From positions 1 through 38,190 of IMG/VR virus record IMGVR_UViG_3300019761_000003: 38,190 nucleotides of DNA; one strand, given 5' to 3'. This document shows, in pieces, positions 6,868 through 13,287 of the stretch. The notes under the pieces were generated by a model that was not told where the DNA came from, ran no database searches, and saw only the letters and a list, made by a program, of their open reading frames with translations. Position numbers and translations under genes: made by a program. Source of the stretch: a virus. The first letter of the stretch is position 1, and every line of letters starts with the position of its first letter.

Positions 6868-7077
6868 GCAGTTAAGGTTAAAGACTATAAATGCCCTAAA
6901 TGCGGTAAATGGCATAATGATAATGACGAGCAATATGAAGTGAACAACGAGCAATACCCTAAATGCTTCAATGAAAGTAAAGGTGCTACTATGGATGGTA
7001 GTTATTGGGATTGGGATGAAGTGCATTGTTGCGAAGATTGTGGAACTAAATATTGGTTTAGTAATGGTGCGTACTAA
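6787..7077 (+). CDS. Cassette protein 4, zinc-binding, attC-spanning
   Basis: A 96-residue protein with a zinc-ribbon pair: YKCPKCGKWH (Cys about 38 and 41) and a late CCEDCGTKYWF knuckle (about 82-88) around an aromatic, acidic middle (MDGSYWDWDEVH). The first 25 or so codons lie in attC site 4 and the arm is translated as DLYTLLGA. The gene closes directly against TGCACCTAAC, which is the exact complement of the cassette opening GTTAGGTGCA. No enzyme family recognised; a structural zinc protein is likely. Confidence 0.65.
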   Translation: MNTADFEHKLNGTTPMPKCNDLYTLLGAVKVKDYKCPKCGKWHNDNDEQYEVNNEQYPKCFNESKGATMDGSYWDWDEVHCCEDCGTKYWFSNGAY

Positions 7078-7081
7078 TTGC

Positions 7082-7212
7082 ACCTAACGTTATATGTATA
7101 AGAATAGTAGCGGATAGAACGCACTAACCTTTCAGATTATGAGAAACAAAAAAGAAAACACTAACCAACAGATTAAGCACACAACCGCTATTATTTTTAT
7201 GCGGTGTTGTAC
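7082..7212 (+). repeat. attC-like site 5 (131 bp)
   Basis: Cores ACCTAAC 7082-7088 and GTTGTAC 7206-7212. Arms 7098-7113 (ATAAGAATAGTAGCGG) and 7185-7200 (CCGCTATTATTTTTAT) pair over 16 bp with two G.T wobbles at the standard positions. Confidence 0.8.
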
Positions 7213-7232
7213 ATCTGTTAAAAAATGAGTAT

Positions 7233-7844
7233 ATGTACAGAAGTAAGATAGAACTCCATAACGTTGATTGTTTGCCTTTTATGAAGCAATGCGAGGATAA
7301 ACAATTTGATTTGGCAATAGTTGACCCACCTTACGGAATAGGCATAAGCTCTAACCCTGTACGCCAACAACACGAAAAGAAAGGATGGGACAATGCAATA
7401 CCAAGTAAAGAATACTTTGATGAACTAAAGCGAATAAGTAAGAATCAAATTGTTTGGGGTGGTAATTATTTTTTGCAATACTTGGATAATACACAATGTT
7501 TCTTAATATGGGATAAAAAGCAACCATTTGACTTTAGCCTTGCAATGTGTGAAATGGCTTGGACTAGCTTTAGCAAACCTGCAAAGATTTTTACTCAAAG
7601 CGTATTAAAAGAAAGATGTAAAATACACCCAACGCAGAAACCAATTGAGCTTTATAAATGGTTGCTTACTCACTATGCAGAAAAGGGGCAAAAAATACTT
7701 GACACTCATTTGGGAGGTGGAAGCATTGCGATTGCTTGTGATGAACTTGGGTTTGATTTGACCGCTTGTGAAATTGATAAGGATTATTTTGATAAGGCAA
7801 ACAAAAGACTAAACCCTTATAGAAAGCAACAAAGCCTTTTTTAA
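7233..7844 (+). CDS. DNA adenine/N4-cytosine methyltransferase, beta class
   Basis: A 203-residue amino-methyltransferase of the N6_N4_Mtase family. Motif IV, DPPYGIG, is at residues 31-37 and precedes the AdoMet-binding motif I, LDTHLGGGSIAIA, near the C-terminus, the order of the beta class; HPTQKP before motif I is also typical. It methylates adenine N6 or cytosine N4 in DNA; target unknown. No restriction partner is adjacent, so it is probably a solitary enzyme protecting phage DNA. It fills cassette 5 exactly, between GTTGTACA at 7206 and TGTACAAC at 7848. The motif I phenylalanine is replaced (HLGGG instead of FxGxG). Confidence 0.85.
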   Translation: MYRSKIELHNVDCLPFMKQCEDKQFDLAIVDPPYGIGISSNPVRQQHEKKGWDNAIPSKEYFDELKRISKNQIVWGGNYFLQYLDNTQCFLIWDKKQPFDFSLAMCEMAWTSFSKPAKIFTQSVLKERCKIHPTQKPIELYKWLLTHYAEKGQKILDTHLGGGSIAIACDELGFDLTACEIDKDYFDKANKRLNPYRKQQSLF

Positions 7845-7848
7845 TTGT

Positions 7849-7912
7849 GTACAACGTTGAGCATATGATTTGACACGATTAAAAATAACGAACCTTTAAA
7901 TTAAACACGGAA
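7849..7912 (+). repeat. attC-like site 6, left half only
   Basis: Left core GTACAAC 7849-7855 and a typical left arm with GCATATGATTTGACACG are present, matching the opening of cassette 5. I could not find the matching right arm or a GTTRRRY core downstream, so the site appears truncated or rearranged; only the left portion is annotated. Confidence 0.5.
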
Positions 7913-8586
7913 TGAAAGCAAAAAACTTTAGAATAGGGAACCTTTATATTGACATAGACGACAATATATGTGAAATGTCTGGTTACGAACTTTGGCAAAT
8001 GTCTGTGAAGGAAAATAACGAAACGAACCAAGCAGCTAAAAGAATTTATACAAATATGAAATTAAGTAAGAAATGGGCAATGCCTAACGGAAATACATTT
8101 GAGATAAAACCGATTAAGGAATTTATACAGTTTTACAATTCTAGCAATTTGGAATCTGCTGACCCTTTTGCAAACCGTAACAGGATTGCCAAGTATGTTA
8201 ATGACCTAGACCCTGAAATGGGAACAGAATTTAATATGGATGCGATAGACTTCTTAAAAACCTTTGAAGATGAAAGTTTAGACCTAGTGTTTTTTGACCC
8301 ACCATACAGTCCTAGACAAGTAAGTGAATGCTATAAAAAACTTGGCAAGACTGTGAATATGCAAACGACACAAGCAAGTTTCTGGTCAAATATGAAAATA
8401 GAAATTGCTAGAATTTTAAAACCTAACGGAATAGCACTATGCTTTGGGTGGAACTCTCAAGGAATAGGTAAGACAAGAGGTTTTATTATGGAAGAAATTC
8501 TTTTAGTTGCGCACGGTGGACACCATAATGACACTATTTGCACAGCCGAAAGAAAAAGCACAGACCTTTTTAGTGCTTGTAGATAA
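7912..8586 (+). CDS. Phage-type DNA adenine methyltransferase
   Basis: A 224-residue protein with DPPYSPRQVSECYKK at residues 129-143, followed by a helix and the strand LKPNGIALCFGWNSQGIGK, a combination seen in small phage DNA adenine methyltransferases. A separate FxGxG motif I is not obvious, so AdoMet binding must use a divergent loop. The first 25 residues (MKAKNFRIGNLY) resemble the start of unrelated small Bacteroidetes phage proteins, hinting at an N-terminal fusion. The stop overlaps the core AGATAAC of site 7. Target unknown; protection against restriction is the likely role. Confidence 0.75.
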   Translation: MKAKNFRIGNLYIDIDDNICEMSGYELWQMSVKENNETNQAAKRIYTNMKLSKKWAMPNGNTFEIKPIKEFIQFYNSSNLESADPFANRNRIAKYVNDLDPEMGTEFNMDAIDFLKTFEDESLDLVFFDPPYSPRQVSECYKKLGKTVNMQTTQASFWSNMKIEIARILKPNGIALCFGWNSQGIGKTRGFIMEEILLVAHGGHHNDTICTAERKSTDLFSACR

Positions 8587-8711
8587 CGGCTATTGTATGA
8601 GTAGTAGCCGATTAGAAAGCACAAAGTATCGACTTAAAAATTAACTTAATAAATGGTAATAGCATTAAAAACAAGCACTACAACGGCTATTACTTATACA
8701 AATTGTTGTGG
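8581..8711 (+). repeat. attC-like site 7 (131 bp)
   Basis: Left core AGATAAC 8581-8587 departs from RYYYAAC; right core GTTGTGG 8705-8711. Arms 8595-8610 (GTATGAGTAGTAGCCG) and 8684-8699 (CGGCTATTACTTATAC) pair over 16 bp with two G.T wobbles. Confidence 0.8.
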
Positions 8712-8725
8712 TGCGTTATTTGATT

Positions 8726-8953
8726 ATGGAAGCAATAAAATTAGAATGTTCAAAAGGTTGGGTAAAAGTTGAAAGATTGATTGATGAAGATAAAGAAGCT
8801 GTAAAGTTGACTACAAATATTGATGACGAAGGAGAGCTTGGATTGACACTTTCTTATGATGAAATAGAAAAAGCAGATAAATCTTTTAAGAATTTATCGA
8901 ATCAAAATCCTGACGAGTTACAAGTAGCAATCCTTCAAATGTTAGGTCTTTAA
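8726..8953 (+). CDS. Hypothetical acidic protein, cassette 7
   Basis: From ATG 8726 a 75-residue acidic protein with no recognised family; the upstream GTG at 8708 is inside the attC core and unlikely. Sequence suggests a strand-rich start (AIKLECSKGWVKVERL) and a helical end. Start and stop both fall within the cassette bounded by GTTGTGGTGC at 8705 and GCACCACAAC at 8955, the classical layout. No membrane or metal-binding features. Confidence 0.6.
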   Translation: MEAIKLECSKGWVKVERLIDEDKEAVKLTTNIDDEGELGLTLSYDEIEKADKSFKNLSNQNPDELQVAILQMLGL

Positions 8954-8957
8954 TGCA

Positions 8958-9154
8958 CCACAACGAATTACGTATATGCTTAGTTGCGATTAATTAAACT
9001 TAAAATTTATAAAAAATGACAAATACTGAAATAAAAGTTAGATTAGAAAAAATATTATTTAGAAACGAACAAAGGACTGCAAATAAGCTAATACCTGCTG
9101 ACATACTTGATATAAAAGACATTATTAAGCGATTAAGTATATGCGATGTTGTGA
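8958..9154 (+). repeat. attC-like site 8 (197 bp, ORF start in loop)
   Basis: Cores CCACAAC 8958-8964 and GTTGTGA 9148-9154. Arms TATATGCTTAGTTGC and GCGATTAAGTATATG pair using two G.T and two T.G wobbles. Confidence 0.7.
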
Positions 9155-9300
9155 GTGGTAGCGTAGAAAAAGAACTATTGATTGCGGAGTTAGACGACAA
9201 AAGATGTATAGGTGTAGAAATGAACGAAGATATGTGGTATCTATGTCGTAAGGAAACAGCACAGCACTTATTAGATAATTACGAAATAAAATCTAAATAG
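9016..9300 (+). CDS. Cassette protein 8, attC-spanning, unknown
   Basis: A 94-residue protein without a recognised family. Residues 1-47, ending ICDVVS, are coded in attC site 8 and are helical and lysine-rich; the rest, starting GSVEKELLIAELDDKRC and ending acidic/basic, is coded in the cassette. The stop TAG lies seven bases before the closing core. The junction residues VS recur in other attC-spanning ORFs of the array. Confidence 0.55.
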   Translation: MTNTEIKVRLEKILFRNEQRTANKLIPADILDIKDIIKRLSICDVVSGSVEKELLIAELDDKRCIGVEMNEDMWYLCRKETAQHLLDNYEIKSK

Positions 9301-9307
9301 CTATTAC

Positions 9308-9724
9308 TTACAACTTTACAGTAATATGAAAAGTGCGATTAAAATAATATAAATTTATAAATTATACAAAATGAAAGATTATAATAAAATAGCCGAATAC
9401 CATAGATTAATGGAAACGGACAAATGGAGTAAAGAAATACCTGAAATAGCTTTTAAAAGTGATTGGAAGATTAAAATAACACCAGGCTTTGCTGGTGCGG
9501 TTGTAAGGTTTAGAGTTTACAAAGGCGATGCAGAAGTTAGTGTTTATTTAGATTGCTATGACCAATTAGGATGTTATGGAGAACCTTACTGGGAAGTTTA
9601 CCCACACGAAGATGACGTTTATAGATGTGATATGGCTAATGTTGATGCACTTTTAAAAGCTATTGAGCAAAGTATCACCGAACAATTAAACGAAAGTTAG
9701 CATTTTTTATATTACGAGTTAGTA
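9308..9724 (+). repeat. attC-like site 9 (417 bp) with a whole gene in its loop
   Basis: Cores TTACAAC 9308-9314 and GTTAGTA 9718-9724. Arms 9321-9336 (GTAATATGAAAAGTGC) and 9700-9715 (GCATTTTTTATATTAC) pair over 16 bp with two G.T wobbles at the same positions as in short sites. The 9371-9700 gene is enclosed, its stop codon touching the right arm. Confidence 0.7.
9371..9700 (+). CDS. Hypothetical protein enclosed in attC site 9
   Basis: A 109-residue protein, strand-rich in the middle (VVRFRVYKGDAEVSVYLDCYD) and with YWEVYPHEDDVYRC before a C-terminal helix. No family recognised, no signal or membrane segment. It is unusual in lying entirely between the two arms of an attC-like hairpin rather than in a cassette body. 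The ATG follows an A/T-rich leader with AAATTTATAAATTATAC, as for several neighbours. Confidence 0.65.
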   Translation: MKDYNKIAEYHRLMETDKWSKEIPEIAFKSDWKIKITPGFAGAVVRFRVYKGDAEVSVYLDCYDQLGCYGEPYWEVYPHEDDVYRCDMANVDALLKAIEQSITEQLNES

Positions 9725-9821
9725 GCTTTTTAGGAATGGTTTACACGACAAAAATAAATAATACAAATACTTAAAAGACTGAAATAAGTATCGTAAAAAT
9801 GCAAATCAAACCTAAATTGCA

Positions 9822-11029
9822 TACTAACTTTAGAGAGTATGGCAAGTAGAATGAAATTTAGAAGAATGCAAATTGGCGGTAGCCAAAATAACACGAAATT
9901 ATGAGTAAACACAAATTTAATTATGAATGGACTTTGAAAGATGCAAAGTTTACAAAAGACAAAGGGACTGTATTTAGTTGTTTTGCTTGCGGTGGTGGTT
10001 CTACAATGGGTTATAAACTTGCTGGATTTGATGTTATAGGAATGAATGAAATTGATGAAAGATTAGCAAAAGCATATATTAAAAATCACAATCCAAAATT
10101 CCCATTTATTGAAGATATAAGAACCTTTAAGGAACGTAAAGATTTACCAATAGAATTATACAATTTAGATATTTTAGATGGCTCGCCACCTTGCAGTAGT
10201 TTTAGTATGGCTGGAAATAGAGAAAAAGACTGGGGAAAAGAAAAATATTTTAGAGAAGGACAAGAATGTCAAGTTTTAGATACGTTATTTTTTGATTTTA
10301 TAGATTTAGCTAAAAAACTACAACCTAAAATTGTAGTAGCTGAAAATGTAAAAGGTATTTTGATGGGAGATGCTAAAGAATATGCTAAAAAAATACTTGA
10401 AGATTTTAACAAAGCTGGATATGTTGTGCAAGAATTTTTATTAAATAGTATGAGAATGGGTGTTCCACAAAAACGTGAACGTGTTTTTTTTATTGCTATT
10501 AGAAAAGATTTAGCGCTTAAATTACCACAAAATATTAGTGTAATGTTTAGTGAATATCCTTTATTAGATTTAGTTTTTTTTGAACCTATAATTAACTTTG
10601 GAAAAATAAAAGATGAAAATTATATTGATGAAGATTGTACAATGACAGATGTTAAATTAAAGATATGGAATAAAAGAGAATATGGGGATTTAGATTTTAG
10701 CTGTACTTTAGGGAGAACAGAAAATAGACCAAATAGTATGTTTAATAATAATTATATTTATGATAATAAAGTTATGAATACTATTACATCTAAAAAAAAC
10801 GATGTTTTAATGAGTGAACCAAGACATTGTAATTTTAATGAGAATATTAAATCTTCAACTTTTCCAAAAGATTATGATTTTTTAGGAATGCCTTATAGAT
10901 ATTTATTAGGGATGAGTGTTCCTCCGATAATGACAGCCCAAATTGCAAGTAGAATTTATACGCAATGGTTAAGTAATTAAAAAAGGGCAAAGGCAAATTT
11001 TATTTTATTTGCTATACGCATAGTTATTA
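9822..11029 (+). repeat. attC-like site 10 (1.2 kb) enclosing a methyltransferase gene
   Basis: Cores TACTAAC 9822-9828 (complement of GTTAGTA at 9718) and GTTATTA 11023-11029. Arms 9837-9859 and 10995-11017 pair over all 23 positions: 19 Watson-Crick and four G.T pairs. The loop holds the complete C5-methyltransferase gene. Confidence 0.7.
9901..10980 (+). CDS. DNA cytosine-C5 methyltransferase
   Basis: A 359-residue Dcm-type enzyme with motifs in canonical order: motif I VFSCFACGGGSTMGYKLAGF (residues 24-43), motif IV GSPPCSSF with catalytic Cys98, motif VI ENV at 148-150, motif VIII QKRERVFFIAI at 190-200, and motif X PPIMTAQIASRIY at the end. It transfers methyl to cytosine C5; recognition sequence unknown. 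No endonuclease is adjacent. The gene lies wholly inside the arms of attC site 10. It is more AT-rich than several other cassette genes, closer to phage composition. Confidence 0.9.
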   Translation: MSKHKFNYEWTLKDAKFTKDKGTVFSCFACGGGSTMGYKLAGFDVIGMNEIDERLAKAYIKNHNPKFPFIEDIRTFKERKDLPIELYNLDILDGSPPCSSFSMAGNREKDWGKEKYFREGQECQVLDTLFFDFIDLAKKLQPKIVVAENVKGILMGDAKEYAKKILEDFNKAGYVVQEFLLNSMRMGVPQKRERVFFIAIRKDLALKLPQNISVMFSEYPLLDLVFFEPIINFGKIKDENYIDEDCTMTDVKLKIWNKREYGDLDFSCTLGRTENRPNSMFNNNYIYDNKVMNTITSKKNDVLMSEPRHCNFNENIKSSTFPKDYDFLGMPYRYLLGMSVPPIMTAQIASRIYTQWLSN

Positions 11030-11123
11030 TTACGTTTTAGGGAAGTTTACGCTTTAATAATAGATTAGTAATAACTTTAGGTGAACATAAACTTTAAAAA
11101 CAGATAAAGACAGCTAAAATTAA

Positions 11124-11318
11124 TTATAACGGTACTCGTGTATGATTAGTTGCGTGAATTAATGACTTAAATAAATAAGCAATGAGTAAAAGATGTAAAC
11201 TTCAAAAAGAATACTATAAAGAATTTGGTAATTACAAAGGTATTGGAAAATACACAGACCATTATGTAAATTGGTTAGAAAGCAAGGTATTAGCAATTAA
11301 TTATACACGTTGTTATGT
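11124..11318 (+). repeat. attC-like site 11 (195 bp, ORF start in loop)
   Basis: Cores TTATAAC 11124-11130 (one mismatch to the complement of GTTATTA at 11023) and GTTATGT 11312-11318. Arms GTGTATGATTAGTTGC and GCAATTAATTATACAC pair over 16 bp with two G.T wobbles. The 11023-11130 segment before it codes for nothing I can see. Confidence 0.75.
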
Positions 11319-11436
11319 GAGCGAAGCTGAACAGTTTTTTTGTTTGGATAAAAAAGGAAAGCTAAGTAAACAATGTGAAAGCCAATGCAACGTATGTTTT
11401 AGATATGAGCGAAACAATAAAAAAAATTGCACATAA
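11182..11436 (+). CDS. Cassette protein 11, cysteine-rich end, attC-spanning
   Basis: An 84-residue protein. The first 47 codons, ending RCYVS, lie in attC site 11 and are basic and aromatic; the cassette part carries four cysteines in the pattern C-x12-C-x3-C-x2-C (CLDKKGKLSKQ, then CESQCNVCF) suggesting zinc binding. No family recognised. The stop overlaps the closing core ACATAAC. As for its relatives, halves may have been joined by cassette recombination. Confidence 0.55.
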   Translation: MSKRCKLQKEYYKEFGNYKGIGKYTDHYVNWLESKVLAINYTRCYVSEAEQFFCLDKKGKLSKQCESQCNVCFRYERNNKKNCT

Positions 11437-11560
11437 CTGAAAATTATATGATTTGTGCGTATAAGTAAGCACATCAACTTTGATTAAAAAAAGAATAAAT
11501 AAATAAGATATTAACAATTAAATAAGACCTAATTAGCATAAATTATATGAATAGTTAGGC
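11431..11560 (+). repeat. attC-like site 12 (130 bp)
   Basis: Cores ACATAAC 11431-11437 and GTTAGGC 11554-11560. Arms TTATATGATTTGTGC and GCATAAATTATATGA pair with wobbles. No ORF in the loop. Confidence 0.7.
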
Positions 11561-11572
11561 ACTTTTAAAATT

Positions 11573-11716
11573 ATGTATAAAGTAATAACAGGAAATGCAA
11601 AAGAAGTAGAAAGCCAACTAAACAAATTAAGAAATGACTGGTTTTTAAGTATTGAAGGAATGTCTGCAACAAATGAACAGACAACTGTATTGGTTGAAGT
11701 ATTAGGAAAGCAATAA
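11573..11716 (+). CDS. Small DUF1737/DUF4177-like protein, 47 aa
   Basis: MYKVITGNAKEVESQLNKLR followed by NDWFLSIEGMSATNEQTTVLVEVL. The form (a first strand, a helix, then a conserved W and G before a second strand) resembles the small DUF1737/DUF4177 proteins of unknown function. Start and stop are both inside the cassette GTTAGGCAC ... GTGCCTAAC, the classical layout, which supports its reality despite its size. Confidence 0.6.
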   Translation: MYKVITGNAKEVESQLNKLRNDWFLSIEGMSATNEQTTVLVEVLGKQ

Positions 11717-11726
11717 TTTTTATTGT

Positions 11727-11921
11727 GCCTAACTTTAGAGTGCATAATTAGTGCGATTAAATAAAAAATAAATTTATAGATTATGGAAACAATAACAATA
11801 AATATACACGAGTTAAATAAATTACTTCAAGAAAAAGTAAAAACAAATCCGTTTTTCACATACCATTTAAGTAAAGAATTACTTGAAGAAGTGAAAGCAT
11901 TAAATATGCACATAGTTAGCA
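11727..11921 (+). repeat. attC-like site 13 (195 bp, ORF start in loop)
   Basis: Cores GCCTAAC 11727-11733 and GTTAGCA 11915-11921. Arms GTGCATAATTAGTGC and GCATTAAATATGCAC pair over 15 positions with one wobble and one mismatch. Confidence 0.7.
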
Positions 11922-12082
11922 GACAGTTTAAGGACAAAGAAGCAAAAACTTTCATTGAATGGTATTTAAGTGAGGGATACATACCAACAGAAAGAACAGG
12001 AGTTTATAAAAATGGATGTAACATTGTGTTAGGTGAAGATTTGTATCTTAAATATACAGAAGCGATAAAAGTCAAACCTTAA
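11783..12082 (+). CDS. Cassette protein 13, attC-spanning, unknown
   Basis: A 99-residue protein with no recognised family. Residues 1-46 (ending NMHIVS) lie in attC site 13 and form a probable helical domain; the cassette part begins RQFKDKEAKTFIEWYLSEGY and looks alpha/beta. The gene ends five bases before the closing CTGCTAAC. No metal-binding or membrane features. Confidence 0.55.
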   Translation: METITINIHELNKLLQEKVKTNPFFTYHLSKELLEEVKALNMHIVSRQFKDKEAKTFIEWYLSEGYIPTERTGVYKNGCNIVLGEDLYLKYTEAIKVKP

Positions 12083-12087
12083 ATTAC

Positions 12088-12294
12088 TGCTAACGTATTA
12101 CGGGTATGAATAGTTGCGAGAATAAACACGAAAATTTATAAATATGGACATAATTAGAGAAACAGCAGACAAGTACCAACCGCTTTTTAATTTAATGAGC
12201 GAAGAACACGGATTGACACTTACTATTAGTGAAATGGACGATATAATTGCAAAAGTTGACGAAGTAAAGCAATTATTTATACCCATTGTTAGCA
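12088..12294 (+). repeat. attC-like site 14 (207 bp, ORF start in loop)
   Basis: Cores TGCTAAC 12088-12094 and GTTAGCA 12288-12294. Arms 12102-12117 (GGGTATGAATAGTTGC) and 12269-12284 (GCAATTATTTATACCC) pair over 16 bp with two G.T wobbles. Confidence 0.8.
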
Positions 12295-12482
12295 CTCGTA
12301 CTTTTGAAAAAGAGATTGAACTTTATGTAGATACTGATACTGATGAATGGGTGCTAAAGCATAAAGGCGTAATAAAAAAGAGAGCAAAGTCTAAATTTGA
12401 GTGCTTAGTTACCAAACAAGAAATAAAGAAACGATTAGGTGTATTAGTGCTAACGGACGAGTATATGAGTAGTGGCAGATAG
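12144..12482 (+). CDS. Cassette protein 14, two-site-spanning chimeric ORF
   Basis: A 112-residue frame. Residues 1-50 (ending FIPIVS) lie in attC site 14; the part HGLTLTISEMDDIIAKVDEV recalls small stand-alone Bacteroidetes proteins. The middle (FEKEIELYVDTDTDEWVLKHKG) comes from the cassette. The frame then runs through the left core of site 15 and ends inside its arm, so the last ten residues (LTDEYMSSGR) are coded by attC sequence. This layout suggests a chance fusion or a cassette trimmed at its end; the natural stop may have been lost. Confidence 0.5.
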   Translation: MDIIRETADKYQPLFNLMSEEHGLTLTISEMDDIIAKVDEVKQLFIPIVSTRTFEKEIELYVDTDTDEWVLKHKGVIKKRAKSKFECLVTKQEIKKRLGVLVLTDEYMSSGR

Positions 12483-12576
12483 AAAGCACCTACTTATAGG
12501 AAAGCAAAAAGTAAATAGATAAACAAAAATTAAGAATTAAACAATAACCTGCCATTACTTATATACATTGTTATAT
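12448..12576 (+). repeat. attC-like site 15 (129 bp)
   Basis: Cores TGCTAAC 12448-12454 and GTTATAT 12570-12576. Arms 12461-12478 and 12549-12566 pair over 18 bp (GTATATGAGTAGTGGCAG with CTGCCATTACTTATATAC) with two G.T wobbles; the longest clean stem of the short sites. Confidence 0.8.
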
Positions 12577-12606
12577 ACTGTATTGGCGACTTAAAAAGCA
12601 CGAACC

Positions 12607-13161
12607 TTGAAAAAATACGAAATAATTTATGCAGATCCAGCTTGGCAATACAAAACAAAAGAAAGCCTTGCTAAAAAGAGTATATTAAATGGCAAGATAA
12701 ACAGCCATTATGGAACGATGACTATTGCCGAGCTTGAGCGTTTGCCTATGGATAGCATTTCAGATAAAAATTGTATGTTATTTATGTGGGTTGTAAGCCC
12801 TATGTTAGATGATGGTATAGACTTAATGAAAAAATGGGGTTTTAAATACAGCACAATAGCTTTTATATGGCACAAACAAAGAACAAACCCTGGACATTAT
12901 ACAATGAGTGAATGTGAAATATGTATAGTTGGCAGACGAGGTAAAATACCAACTCCAAGAGGTGCAAGGAATGTTCGACAATTTTTATCTGAAATGCGTG
13001 GAAAGCACTCTGCAAAACCTAATGAAATAAGAAAGCGAATAGAATTGATGTTTCCAACACAAAGTAAATTAGAAATGTTTGCAAGGCAGAGTGCCGAGGG
13101 TTGGGATGTGTGGGGAAATGAAGTTGAGGATAGCATAGACCTAAGCCAATATTGTATATAA
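12607..13161 (+). CDS. MT-A70 family adenine methyltransferase
   Basis: A 184-residue protein of the MT-A70 type, with the catalytic motif DPAW at residues 10-13 (usual form DPPW), then HYGTMTIAELERLP, a strand MLFMWVVSP and the helix that follows, all typical of phage and bacterial MT-A70 proteins that methylate adenine N6 in DNA. The start is TTG at 12607; no in-frame ATG precedes the catalytic motif. It fills the cassette GTTATATAC ... GTATATAAC. A third adenine-type methyltransferase in one array points to DNA protection. Confidence 0.85.
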   Translation: MKKYEIIYADPAWQYKTKESLAKKSILNGKINSHYGTMTIAELERLPMDSISDKNCMLFMWVVSPMLDDGIDLMKKWGFKYSTIAFIWHKQRTNPGHYTMSECEICIVGRRGKIPTPRGARNVRQFLSEMRGKHSAKPNEIRKRIELMFPTQSKLEMFARQSAEGWDVWGNEVEDSIDLSQYCI

Positions 13162-13225
13162 CGAAATGAATATGCGGCGGCTTGTGTTGCGCCTGCGGCA
13201 AGCTGACATATATTCGGTGTTACCA
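13156..13225 (+). repeat. attC-like site 16 (70 bp, compact form)
   Basis: Cores ATATAAC 13156-13162 and GTTACCA 13219-13225. GAATATG and GGCGGCTTG on the left face CAAGC and CATATATTC on the right around a GC-rich loop, giving a short classical attC-like hairpin unlike the AT-rich long sites. Confidence 0.65.
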
Positions 13226-13287
13226 ACTGGCGGTTTATGCAGGCGTTTATTAAATGAACAGAAGTAATAATTAAAAATAGCGAAGCG

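Noticed and set aside
7139-7228. A 29-codon ORF in the loop and right arm of attC site 5
   Set aside because: It is short, consists mostly of arm and core sequence, and stops just before the methyltransferase start; it has no sign of selection as protein.
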